In this document: piece by piece, positions 1 through 6,600 of the stretch
Layout of the letters: the number at the start of each line of letters is the position of its first letter
Numbering within the stretch: position 1 is the first letter of the stretch
Origin: Microcaldota archaeon
Lineage (GTDB): Archaea > Micrarchaeota > Micrarchaeia > Micrarchaeales > CABMGC01
Assembly (NCBI GenBank): GCA_030040595.1
Contig: JASHTL010000029.1
Coordinates: 1 to 40,907, forward strand
Direction: 5' to 3'
DNA length: 40,907 nucleotides
Made by a program: the position numbers and the translations under genes
The notes under the pieces: generated by a model
What the model saw: only the letters and a program-made list of their open reading frames with translations
Database searches by the model: none
Told to the model about the DNA's origin: nothing

Positions 1-36
1 GAGAGTGGAAAAAGATAGCTTAAATTGTTGATATTT

Positions 37-444
37 ATGATAGCGCCAAGAAACTCCTTGTTGGATGGAACCAGGCCGACGATAAAAGGCCTCAGGAGAG
101 AGCTTGCTGGGGAAACTTTGGACATTGGCGCATTTACTCGCACGTATGCGCTGGATAAGCTTACAGCTGCGGGTCAGGAACTAGCTTTGGCAAGAGATAT
201 ATCAAGATCTGCGCGGGTTTCAGAACAAGATACACCGGGGATAAGACGCCAGGCAAGCTCGCTGTTGAAAAATTCTGCAGGAAGGTATAACGCTGCAGCG
301 AGGGATCTTGTTGCCGTTGGCGACGTACTCAGCGATGACGGTGCACACAGGTATAACGGAGTCCTCTCGAAAACGACACTGCGGCTTAGGAACGCAGCAA
401 AAGCACAGATGGAACGTGCTAAACGAATTACAGAACCAGTGTAA
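37..444 (+). CDS. hypothetical protein, helical and charged
   Basis: I do not recognise this 135-residue protein. It is rich in Arg, Ala and Leu with no membrane segment, no signal peptide and no cysteine, and looks largely alpha-helical. The open frame also has TTG codons at 25 and 28, but the first ATG (37) is the simpler start. It ends 22 bases before rpoN, so the two may be co-transcribed. It shares a general character (short, basic and acidic residues mixed, helical) with the orphan at 813-1295, but I see no convincing alignment between them. That it is a real gene rests on its length, the absence of a better frame on either strand and its position beside conserved genes. Confidence 0.6.
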   Translation: MIAPRNSLLDGTRPTIKGLRRELAGETLDIGAFTRTYALDKLTAAGQELALARDISRSARVSEQDTPGIRRQASSLLKNSAGRYNAAARDLVAVGDVLSDDGAHRYNGVLSKTTLRLRNAAKAQMERAKRITEPV

Positions 445-466
445 TGATTAATTTGTGATAACCATG

Positions 467-664
467 ATGATTCCGATAAGGTGTTTCTCGTGCGGGCAGG
501 TCGTTGCTGACAAATGGGAGGAGTACAACAAGCGCGTGAACGTGGACCACGAGCCTGCGGAGAAGGTGCTTGAGGACCTCGAGGTAAAGAGGTACTGCTG
601 CAGACGCATGCTGCTCGGAAACATAGACCTTATCGATGATATAATCAATTACAGCAGGAAGTAG
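467..664 (+). CDS. rpoN: DNA-directed RNA polymerase subunit N (Rpb10)
   Basis: This 65-residue protein is the small zinc-binding subunit of the archaeal RNA polymerase, which helps hold the D/L assembly platform together. It opens with the family signature MIPIRCFSCG. The four zinc ligands are visible as C6 and C9 near the start and the adjacent pair C44-C45 in RYCCRRMLL. Length matches the family. I chose the ATG at 467 because the family begins MIP; an ATG directly before it (464) and a GTG at 455 are in frame and would add one or four residues. In many archaea this gene sits with rpoK, enolase and uS2. Here a tRNA and an orphan gene lie between it and uS2, and rpoK and enolase are absent from the window. 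Confidence 0.97.
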   Translation: MIPIRCFSCGQVVADKWEEYNKRVNVDHEPAEKVLEDLEVKRYCCRRMLLGNIDLIDDIINYSRK

Positions 665-703
665 CACAAAGTATAAAAGGAAAGGATTCCAAGCAATAAG
701 TGC

Positions 704-798
704 GGGGTCGTCTGCTAGCTTGGTTAGGCTTTGTGCTTAGGGAGCATAAGACCCGCGTTCAAAATAAGCGAACGCTTGTGAAAATCGCGGCGACCCCG
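704..798 (+). tRNA. tRNA with T-loop intron, apparent anticodon AGG (Pro)
   Basis: A full cloverleaf can be drawn by hand. The acceptor stem 704-710 pairs with 791-797 over seven bases. The D-loop has A14, G15, G18-G19 and A21. The anticodon stem is 732-736 with 744-748, its loop is TTAGGGA, and the T-stem is 753-757 with 786-790. U8-A14 and G15-C48 tertiary partners are present. Removing the 21-base intron at 764-784 leaves a canonical TTCAAAT T-loop and a 74-base tRNA without encoded CCA. U33 precedes AGG, and G37 follows, which fits proline. Oddities are A34, which archaeal tRNAs hardly use, a U10-U25 mismatch in the D-stem, U26, and G as discriminator instead of the A usual for Pro. The tRNA call is firm; the isotype is less sure. 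Confidence 0.85.
764..784 (+). other. tRNA intron at position 59/60 with bulge-helix-bulge motif
   Basis: The intron is inferred from an ideal splicing motif. The T-stem (753-757/786-790) is followed by a 3-base bulge AAT (783-785), a 4-bp central helix TTCA/TGAA (758-761/779-782), a 3-base bulge AAA (762-764), then a 5-bp helix (765-769/774-778) closed by a GAAC loop. Cutting after the second base of each bulge, as archaeal tRNA endonuclease does, removes 764-784 and restores TTCAAAT. Most archaeal tRNA introns lie at 37/38. Introns at 59/60 are known but less common and usually need a heteromeric or otherwise broad-specificity endonuclease. Confidence 0.88.
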
Positions 799-812
799 AA
801 TTCAGTGAGAAA

Positions 813-1295
813 ATGCACGGATCAAGGCGTGTTGAGGATATAAGGACCCGCGTGTTCGGCGATTATGATATCAGAGATTCCGCTGCAAGAAGACTTGGCG
901 ACCAGCGCGGTACGGTCGTCCCGATCAACGGCAAGGCTACCAGATCAAAGGAGCAGGAAGCTGATGACGCAGAGATGGAATTGAGGATTGACAGAAGGGC
1001 ATTAGGTAAGGACGCGATTGAGAACCCGGAATTCAGGGCTCGCGTAGTAACTGTGGGAAGAATGTACCTGGAGGCAGCAGAAGAGCTCCGTTCCTCGCCG
1101 CATGCTGAAGAACGCGAGAAGGAACCTAGACCGGTCCTGAAGTCGTTGGCCCTGTTTCGCAACTTTGGCCTGATGCCAAAAACCGATGAGGAGCAAGGCC
1201 TGCTCGGACGCATAGATGAGAGCGCCAACAGGCTCGAGATAGAGATAGATCAGAGAAGGCGCGGCACGCGTCTTGAACTTGAAAGGAGAACATGA
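813..1295 (+). CDS. hypothetical protein, very charged
   Basis: I do not recognise this 160-residue protein. It is extremely rich in Arg, Glu and Asp, with no cysteine and no hydrophobic segment long enough to cross a membrane, so a soluble, mostly helical protein is expected. A central basic and acidic stretch (about residues 85-108) may be disordered or coiled-coil. It begins 15 bases after the tRNA and ends 24 bases before uS2, so it occupies the place where rpoK and enolase sit in many archaeal clusters, but it resembles neither. The ATG at 813 is the only early start. Confidence 0.6.
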   Translation: MHGSRRVEDIRTRVFGDYDIRDSAARRLGDQRGTVVPINGKATRSKEQEADDAEMELRIDRRALGKDAIENPEFRARVVTVGRMYLEAAEELRSSPHAEEREKEPRPVLKSLALFRNFGLMPKTDEEQGLLGRIDESANRLEIEIDQRRRGTRLELERRT

Positions 1296-1319
1296 TATTC
1301 AGAATGATTGGTTTTTTCT

Positions 1320-1943
1320 ATGGAAGGAGATGAACAGTTGCTAATTGACCAGGCGGTGTACCTCGAAGCTGGGGTGCACATAGGCACTAAGATAACGACA
1401 CCGGGAATGCGCAGATTCGTCTACAAGATACGCGAGGACGGCCTCTTCCTGCTCAACCTTAGCACCATAAACGAGCGCGTAGGGCTTGCGGCGAAGATGC
1501 TTTCTCGTTTCGAGCCTTCGCAGATTGTTGTGACAGCTTCGAGGATCTACGCAATATCTGCAGCAACGAAGTTTGCCGAGGTCACGGGCTCAAAGCTCAT
1601 TTCCGGAAGGGTCATGCCGGGGATCTTCACCAACCCAAGGAGAAGCGACTATTCGGAGCCGGGGATAATACTGGTTAGCGACACGCGCAACGAACGCCAG
1701 GCGATAAGGGAAGCGAGCAAGACGAGCATACCCACAGTGGCGCTCTGCGATACAGACAACCTGATCAAGTACGTTGATTTCATCATACCGTGCAACAACA
1801 AGGGCAGGCGTTCGCTCGCTCTTGTCTATTTCCTGCTTGCAAGGGAATTCCAGAGGGAGAAAGGTTTAATAAAGAACAACGAGGAATTCAACTACAAGAT
1901 CTCCGACTTCGAGGCAAAACTGGAGATGAAAGCTGGTCAATGA
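1320..1943 (+). CDS. rps2: 30S ribosomal protein uS2
   Basis: This 207-residue protein is the archaeal uS2, a component of the small ribosomal subunit near the mRNA exit. Family features are YLEAGVHIGTK near the start, TKFAEVTGSKLISGRVMPGIFTNP in the middle (a conserved GRxxPGxxTNP block) and ALCDTDNLIKYVDFIIPCNNKGRRS in the second half. Length is normal for archaeal uS2 without extensions. The ATG at 1320 was chosen over the upstream TTG at 1308, which would add MVFS. Its stop overlaps the start of the next gene by four bases (ATGA), so translation of the two is probably coupled. Confidence 0.96.
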   Translation: MEGDEQLLIDQAVYLEAGVHIGTKITTPGMRRFVYKIREDGLFLLNLSTINERVGLAAKMLSRFEPSQIVVTASRIYAISAATKFAEVTGSKLISGRVMPGIFTNPRRSDYSEPGIILVSDTRNERQAIREASKTSIPTVALCDTDNLIKYVDFIIPCNNKGRRSLALVYFLLAREFQREKGLIKNNEEFNYKISDFEAKLEMKAGQ

Positions 1944-2479
1944 TGAATAAGCAGGCCGGAAACGCCAGGGCACAGGCAGCGATGGACTTCCTGATCTCCT
2001 ACGGCATAGTGCTTATAGTGCTTGCCATAACAGTCGTGCTCCTCTACGAACTGGCGATAAACAACTCGTACACAGAGGCTCCGTACTGCACCCCTTCACC
2101 GGGATTCTCATGCGGCGCGTTCTCGATAAACTCGATATCCGGCGTGCTCACCATACAGCTTGCGCAGGCGACTGGAGCAGAGGTCACGATCGGAGGCATC
2201 GCATGCTCAGCTGACATCAACGCAAGCGGTGACGCCCCCGGAGACGGAAACATTTACGTTACTCCCAATTCCATATACTACCCGGCGAGCGGACCTCCAG
2301 CCAATACGCTCTACAGCGGGAAGTCAGCCGTCTATTCTGTATACTGCTACAACAGCGGAGGAGTGGCAACCGGGTCGCTTGGAAGCGGATTTATAGGATA
2401 TGTCTGGCTCAACTACACGGTACCCGGATACGGGCAGCAGACACAGCAAGTTGCCTCGATAAACGCAAAGTACACATGA
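1940..2479 (+). CDS. pilin-like secreted protein with class III signal peptide
   Basis: This 179-residue protein has a short basic N-terminus (MMNKQAGNAR), then AQAAMDFLISYG running into a hydrophobic helix to about residue 40. That is the layout of archaeal class III (prepilin-like) signal peptides, processed by an EppA/FlaK-like peptidase, probably between A11 and Q12, with the hydrophobic stretch kept as the filament core or anchor. The remainder is rich in Ser, Gly, Tyr and Asn with four cysteines, as expected of an extracellular beta domain. The start overlaps the uS2 stop; the second ATG (1943) is equally possible. A pilus or cell-surface role is inferred from the signal; the mature domain belongs to no family I can name. 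Confidence 0.75.
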   Translation: MMNKQAGNARAQAAMDFLISYGIVLIVLAITVVLLYELAINNSYTEAPYCTPSPGFSCGAFSINSISGVLTIQLAQATGAEVTIGGIACSADINASGDAPGDGNIYVTPNSIYYPASGPPANTLYSGKSAVYSVYCYNSGGVATGSLGSGFIGYVWLNYTVPGYGQQTQQVASINAKYT

Positions 2480-2511
2480 GCCGATTGCGCAGACCACTGA
2501 CAGTGCCCCAC

Positions 2512-2546
2512 AAAGGCCCGTGATTCTATGACCGCGTAGGGCCTTT
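2512..2546. terminator. possible bidirectional terminator hairpin
   Basis: AAAGGCCC (2512-2519) is followed by its exact inverse GGGCCTTT (2539-2546) with a 19-base loop. It lies between the convergent pilin-like and presenilin-like genes and overlaps the last codons of the latter. There is no following T-run, so a termination role is only suggested by position. Confidence 0.35.
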
Positions 2547-3620
2547 AGGGTTCTGCAGGTCCTTCTGCTTGTTTCTCCTAAGTGTCAACAGTATTATTTC
2601 CAGGGTGATTAGGGATATGGCCACAAAGATGAGCGAAACGCCGATAGTGGCCTTACCTGTCACGAAGAGCGCAACTGCCAGCGCAAGGTTCATGAATGCG
2701 AAGAGCGGCGGAATGGCAGGCAGAGGCACCTTATACTTATCCAAAAGCGACATCGTTGCTATCAGGCCTATGCACGAGCCCAGGACTATCATCACAGGTA
2801 TGAATATGCTTGAGAAGCTTATGTAAGTGCCGACCACGAGCATGAGAGGCAATGCCAGGTCTCCTCCGCCAAGTGCCACCTGCGACACAGACGGGTATGC
2901 TCCTTCGTCTATCATCCTGCGTATCGTCGGATCCTTTGGCTTGTTCTTCTTCAAGGCCTGGTTTATCTCGCGCCTGTCATCGTCGCTAAGCATCGATCCC
3001 GGGGTCATCTCGACATCCGAAGAGCCTATCAGGAATGCGAGGTTCCGTTCTGCCATGGCGCGCGCCATCACCTGCATGTGCTTTGTAACGAAGACAGCGA
3101 TGTAGTCGTACACCGCTATTATCATAAGCAGCAGGTACGCAATCGCGAAGCCGTTGAAGCCTATAACCACGCCTATGCCCATGCTGGCAACGACAGTGGC
3201 GAAGTTCCTGAGTTTCGGCCATTTGTTCTTCGCCAGGACCAGCGCTGCAGCGATAATAATTCCGGCTGCAACCGCCTGTACTATGGTAGCGTTAGGAAAG
3301 ATGTCTCCGGTAAGGTAGAGTCCAATGAAGAATGTGGGCAGGCCTATCGCGTATGCTTCCAGCAACCTGAACATCAGTGAGCCTTTGTATGTCCGAAACA
3401 GGAAGATAAGCACGATCGCTGCTATTGCTATGGCGAACACCACGTAAAGAATGAATATGGCGCTCGTCGCTGGTTGCGCCGATTGTGTTGTCTGCGCGAC
3501 TAGGGCGCTTATCTCGTTAGGTGGTATAGTATATAGGGCAAAGAGCAGGCCCCCAAACTGGACTATCAGGAAGAGCGCGAGTATATTCGCAAGCTGGCGC
3601 TTCTCTATTTTTCTCTCCAT
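2526..3620 (-). CDS. presenilin-like intramembrane aspartyl protease
   Basis: A 364-residue integral membrane protein with about nine hydrophobic helices. The two catalytic aspartates of the presenilin/signal peptide peptidase class (A22) are visible: YD at 171-172 inside a helix (IIAVYDYIAVF) and the GxGD motif GGGDLALP at 251-258. The PAL element that shapes the active site is present as PLPAIPPL at 299-306. A hydrophilic loop (about 180-245) separates the two catalytic helices, as in archaeal presenilin homologues. It probably cleaves transmembrane substrates or remnant signal peptides within the membrane. The frame is open 24 codons further upstream, but MERKIEK at 3620 was chosen because a TATA box about 28 bases upstream would put the transcript start at the ATG. 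Confidence 0.9.
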   Translation of the reverse strand: MERKIEKRQLANILALFLIVQFGGLLFALYTIPPNEISALVAQTTQSAQPATSAIFILYVVFAIAIAAIVLIFLFRTYKGSLMFRLLEAYAIGLPTFFIGLYLTGDIFPNATIVQAVAAGIIIAAALVLAKNKWPKLRNFATVVASMGIGVVIGFNGFAIAYLLLMIIAVYDYIAVFVTKHMQVMARAMAERNLAFLIGSSDVEMTPGSMLSDDDRREINQALKKNKPKDPTIRRMIDEGAYPSVSQVALGGGDLALPLMLVVGTYISFSSIFIPVMIVLGSCIGLIATMSLLDKYKVPLPAIPPLFAFMNLALAVALFVTGKATIGVSLIFVAISLITLEIILLTLRRNKQKDLQNPKGPTRS

Positions 3621-3643
3621 CAGTAGATGAATTAGATTGCAAA

Positions 3644-3652
3644 GTTTAAATA
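3644..3652 (-). promoter_or_regulatory. TATA box for the presenilin-like gene
   Basis: TATTTAAAC on the minus strand is centred near 3648, about 27 bases before the ATG at 3620. This spacing implies a leaderless or nearly leaderless transcript. Confidence 0.5.
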
Positions 3653-3740
3653 GTGCAACCAATGCATGAGGCCTCATTTTGACAGACTGCAACGTTATCT
3701 TACTGATGCAGAGGTGAACAATTAATTTGTTTAACCGATT

Positions 3741-3758
3741 ATTAAACTTATTAAACTA
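3741..3758 (+). repeat. tandem 9-bp repeat, candidate VapB operator
   Basis: ATTAAACTT and ATTAAACTA lie head to tail immediately before the TATA region of the vapBC promoter. AbrB-type antitoxins usually bind repeated or palindromic sites at their own promoter, so an autoregulatory operator is a reasonable guess. Confidence 0.4.
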
Positions 3759-3767
3759 ATAGTTAAA

Positions 3768-3777
3768 TTTATATATA
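3768..3777 (+). promoter_or_regulatory. TATA box of vapBC
   Basis: TTTATATATA is centred about 26 bases upstream of the vapB ATG at 3799, which suggests leaderless transcription from the start codon. Confidence 0.65.
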
Positions 3778-3798
3778 TGTTGTAACAGAGTATTTATT

Positions 3799-3999
3799 AT
3801 GGAAGAGGCATTGGCAAAAGCAAGAAAACTTGGAGGCTCTATTATCGTCACCATACCAAAAGAAATCGTTGACGAGGAGGGTATAAGAAATGGAGAGACG
3901 GTAAGAATTGCTGTGGAAAAGATCAAGAAAAGTGGTTTCGGAGCCTTTAAAGGTATAGGTCCGTTCACTAAGGAGGATGAGTTTGACGAGCACAAGTAG
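3799..3999 (+). CDS. vapB: AbrB/SpoVT-type antitoxin (VapB)
   Basis: This 66-residue protein has the swapped-hairpin AbrB fold signature near its start: LGGSIIVTIPKEIVDEEGI followed by GETVRIAVEKI. The C-terminal tail (FGAFKGIGPFTKEDEFDEHK) is the part that, in this family, wraps around and blocks the PIN toxin. It overlaps the downstream vapC by 23 bases, the usual order of antitoxin first. The promoter has a clear TATA box and a tandem repeat that could be its own operator. Confidence 0.9.
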   Translation: MEEALAKARKLGGSIIVTIPKEIVDEEGIRNGETVRIAVEKIKKSGFGAFKGIGPFTKEDEFDEHK

Positions 4000-4381
4000 T
4001 AAAAGATATGTCATAGACTCATGGGCATGGATAGCATATTTTGATGGTACGCGAGCAGGAAAACGTGTTGATGAGATAACTCTTAATTCCGAGGCATTTA
4101 GCAGTGCAGTAACGGTTGCAGAGGTATTATCCAAATCGGAAAGGCAAGGAAAGGATACGGAAAAGATATTCAACTTCATCGCATCATTGTCTAAGATAAT
4201 TAATGTTGATGCAGATCTGGCTCGCTCAGCCGGATCGTTACATGCGAAAATCAAGAAAGATGTTCCAAACTTCAGCCTTGCCGATGCGTTTGCGCTTCAG
4301 GCTGCAAGGAGCGTAGGTGCGAAGGTACTCACAGGCGATCCCGATTTTAAAGGCATAAAAGATGCAGAATTCCTGGAGTAA
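3977..4381 (+). CDS. vapC: PIN-domain ribonuclease toxin (VapC)
   Basis: A 134-residue PIN-domain protein, the toxin partner of the overlapping VapB. The acidic residues that hold the catalytic magnesium are visible: D14 (YVIDSWAWIAYF), E49 (VTVAEVLS), D103 (SLADAFALQAA) and D121 (VLTGDPDF). VapC toxins cut RNA, often tRNA or rRNA, when the antitoxin is degraded. All key residues are intact, so the toxin should be active. It ends 22 bases from the convergent mcm gene. Confidence 0.93.
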   Translation: MSLTSTSSKRYVIDSWAWIAYFDGTRAGKRVDEITLNSEAFSSAVTVAEVLSKSERQGKDTEKIFNFIASLSKIINVDADLARSAGSLHAKIKKDVPNFSLADAFALQAARSVGAKVLTGDPDFKGIKDAEFLE

Positions 4382-4403
4382 TTAACGTAGTTTCTGGAGA
4401 GGA

Positions 4404-6482
4404 TTATCCTTCGTCCCTTCTGACCAGCTTTAATACTCCGGCCTTTGGCGCGTATACTTCACCGGTCCTCTCCAGTTCGTCAAGGTACTTCTTCGCAGTG
4501 GCCCTGTCCATGCTGGCCTTCTCCGCTTCATCGAGTATCCTGGCTATCTTCGCCTCTCCTTCCTCAGACTCCAGCTTCTTGACTATCTCGAGCAGCGAGG
4601 TGATTCTCGTAACCTTCTCGTGCGACATTCCAGTTGTTAGTATATCTATGTCCGTCCTGCCTCCCCTGTCAACCGCAAGAGTCCTGAGCATGTAGTCGAA
4701 CAGCGAGATTCCTAGATCCGCGTCCCTGAGCTCTATCTTAGGTGCGAGTCTTGATTTCGCGCTGGCCTCTGCAAGCCTGATCAGCCCTTCTATCTGCCTT
4801 GGTGTTATCGGAGTAACGCCCTGCTTCATTCCTATCTTCCTAAGGTTGAGGTAGAATTCCTCTATTCTCTTAGACGCCTCTGCTGTCAGAACAGGCTTGA
4901 TGTTCTTTCTTGCGTATGCCACATACTTCCTGAGTATTGCCTGGTCCAGTGGAGGAGCCTCCACCTGCTGGTACTCCTGCACCTGCGTGATCTTTGCTCC
5001 CGCAGCCTCGTGCTGCACCAGTATGTGCTGCGCTATTCTCCTGTCGAGCTCCTCGTCTATGTTGTCCCTAATTGGGAAGATCAGGTCGAACCTTGAGAGC
5101 AGAGCAGGTGGTATATCGAACTGTTCGGCAGGGAGTATCGTGCTCTCGAAACGGCCGAACCTGGGGTTTGCCGCAGCCAGCACTGATGCACGGGCGCTGA
5201 ACCTCGCCACTATTCCCGCCTTTGCCACGCTTATAGTCTGCGATTCCAGTGCCTCAAGCAGCGAGGACTTGTCGTCTTCTCCTATCTTGTCGAACTCGTC
5301 TATGGCGCATGACCCGCCTGAGGCAAGGACCAGTGCTCCGGCGCGCAGCGTCCATCCGCCTTCCGCAAACTCGTCCCGTTCTGCGCTTGCAGTGAGACCT
5401 GCTGAAGTGGTTGACTTGCCGCTTACGTATATTCCCTTCGGAACGATCATCGTTATAGCCTGGAGCAGCCTTGTCTTTGCGCTTCCGGGATCTCCTATGA
5501 GAAGTATGTGTATGTCGCTCCTTATCCTGCCGCCGTCAACGAGTGTCTTGTCAGGAGTGCCGCCGAAGAGTTCCAGCGCCAGCGCCTGCTTTATCTCGGG
5601 ATAGCCGTATATGGAAGGAGCTATAGACTTTGATATCTTCTCGAAAATGCGCGGATCCTTGGCCATTTCCGTTATTGTCTTCTCCTCCTCTTGCGTTATG
5701 TCTATCTCGGCGAACTCCTTCTGCTTCTGCTGGATTGACACTGCGTCGAAGAACATCGTGAACAGGGTCTTCTCCTCCTTGCCCCTGAAGCTGCGCCTTG
5801 GCCTTATGCGCAATATTCCAGTTATGTTCACCCTGTCACCAGGGGTTATGGTATTGACCATGTCGTCCTCAAGCCACACCTCAAGCTGCCATGTCGGCGT
5901 GCTTCCTTTCAGCTTCTCGAGCGGGTCCTGCACCGCTATCCTCTGCATGTTTACGAACTCGGACTCGTTGCTCAATTGCTTGAGCGAGCGCCTCTTGCAC
6001 TGCGGGCAGAGTTCGGGAGGCTCTTCGGTATCGAGCCTCAGTTTTGTAACGGCGTTGCAGAATGTGCACTTGAAGACGCCTATGCTGACCTTTGGGGTGA
6101 TCTCAGCCCTCTTTACGACAAGGGAATCGAGGGTGAGCAGCTTGCCTATGTACTCGGAGCCGACGTCCTGGATCATTGGAGTGTGTATGTCCACTCCGAA
6201 GAAGCGCGCGTGCACCGGATGCCTAGCCTCAGGATTGGGGTTTAGCCTTGCCAGCGCAGACCTCGCCAGCGGAATAACAGTATCCGGGTTCTCCAGCAGT
6301 TCGCCGGCAAGCTCTATGTCGAATCGCTCTAGGTTCTTCACGTCAAGGTCAAGGCTCCTTTTCTTTGGGTAGTTTACATAGAGGTCGTCGAGCTGGTCCT
6401 GGTAGTATGAATTGTAGAACTCGATGAATTTGTCCTCTATGATCTTGGCTTCCAGAGCATTGTCGTTGCTGTCTTCAGCCAT
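4404..6482 (-). CDS. mcm: replicative DNA helicase MCM
   Basis: This 692-residue protein is the archaeal MCM helicase, which forms a hexamer that unwinds DNA at the fork. In order: N-terminal domain, zinc-binding motif with C139, C142, C159 and C162, the OB-fold with TPGDRVNITGILR, then the AAA+ core with Walker A GDPGSAKT (330-337), Walker B AIDEF (393-397), sensor 1 AAANP (436-440) and arginine finger LLSRFD (R464). A winged-helix tail follows. The open frame extends 42 codons further upstream, but MAEDSND at 6482 is the natural start and has GGTGGTGAT just before it. It is divergent from metG. Confidence 0.97.
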   Translation of the reverse strand: MAEDSNDNALEAKIIEDKFIEFYNSYYQDQLDDLYVNYPKKRSLDLDVKNLERFDIELAGELLENPDTVIPLARSALARLNPNPEARHPVHARFFGVDIHTPMIQDVGSEYIGKLLTLDSLVVKRAEITPKVSIGVFKCTFCNAVTKLRLDTEEPPELCPQCKRRSLKQLSNESEFVNMQRIAVQDPLEKLKGSTPTWQLEVWLEDDMVNTITPGDRVNITGILRIRPRRSFRGKEEKTLFTMFFDAVSIQQKQKEFAEIDITQEEEKTITEMAKDPRIFEKISKSIAPSIYGYPEIKQALALELFGGTPDKTLVDGGRIRSDIHILLIGDPGSAKTRLLQAITMIVPKGIYVSGKSTTSAGLTASAERDEFAEGGWTLRAGALVLASGGSCAIDEFDKIGEDDKSSLLEALESQTISVAKAGIVARFSARASVLAAANPRFGRFESTILPAEQFDIPPALLSRFDLIFPIRDNIDEELDRRIAQHILVQHEAAGAKITQVQEYQQVEAPPLDQAILRKYVAYARKNIKPVLTAEASKRIEEFYLNLRKIGMKQGVTPITPRQIEGLIRLAEASAKSRLAPKIELRDADLGISLFDYMLRTLAVDRGGRTDIDILTTGMSHEKVTRITSLLEIVKKLESEEGEAKIARILDEAEKASMDRATAKKYLDELERTGEVYAPKAGVLKLVRRDEG

Positions 6483-6600
6483 TATATCACCACCAGGAAA
6501 CAGACAGAGAAAATGGCATCTAAAGGAATAAAAAGGGGGATAAACTAAGTGAATAGTGGAATCGTGCCGGCAAGTGTTGGCCGGTTTATAAGGCTTTTGA

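Noticed and set aside
4897..6372. Two long plus-strand open frames (235 and 253 codons) opposite mcm
   Set aside because: They are antisense to conserved MCM domains, have Ser-rich and hydrophobic composition typical of shadow frames, and match no family.
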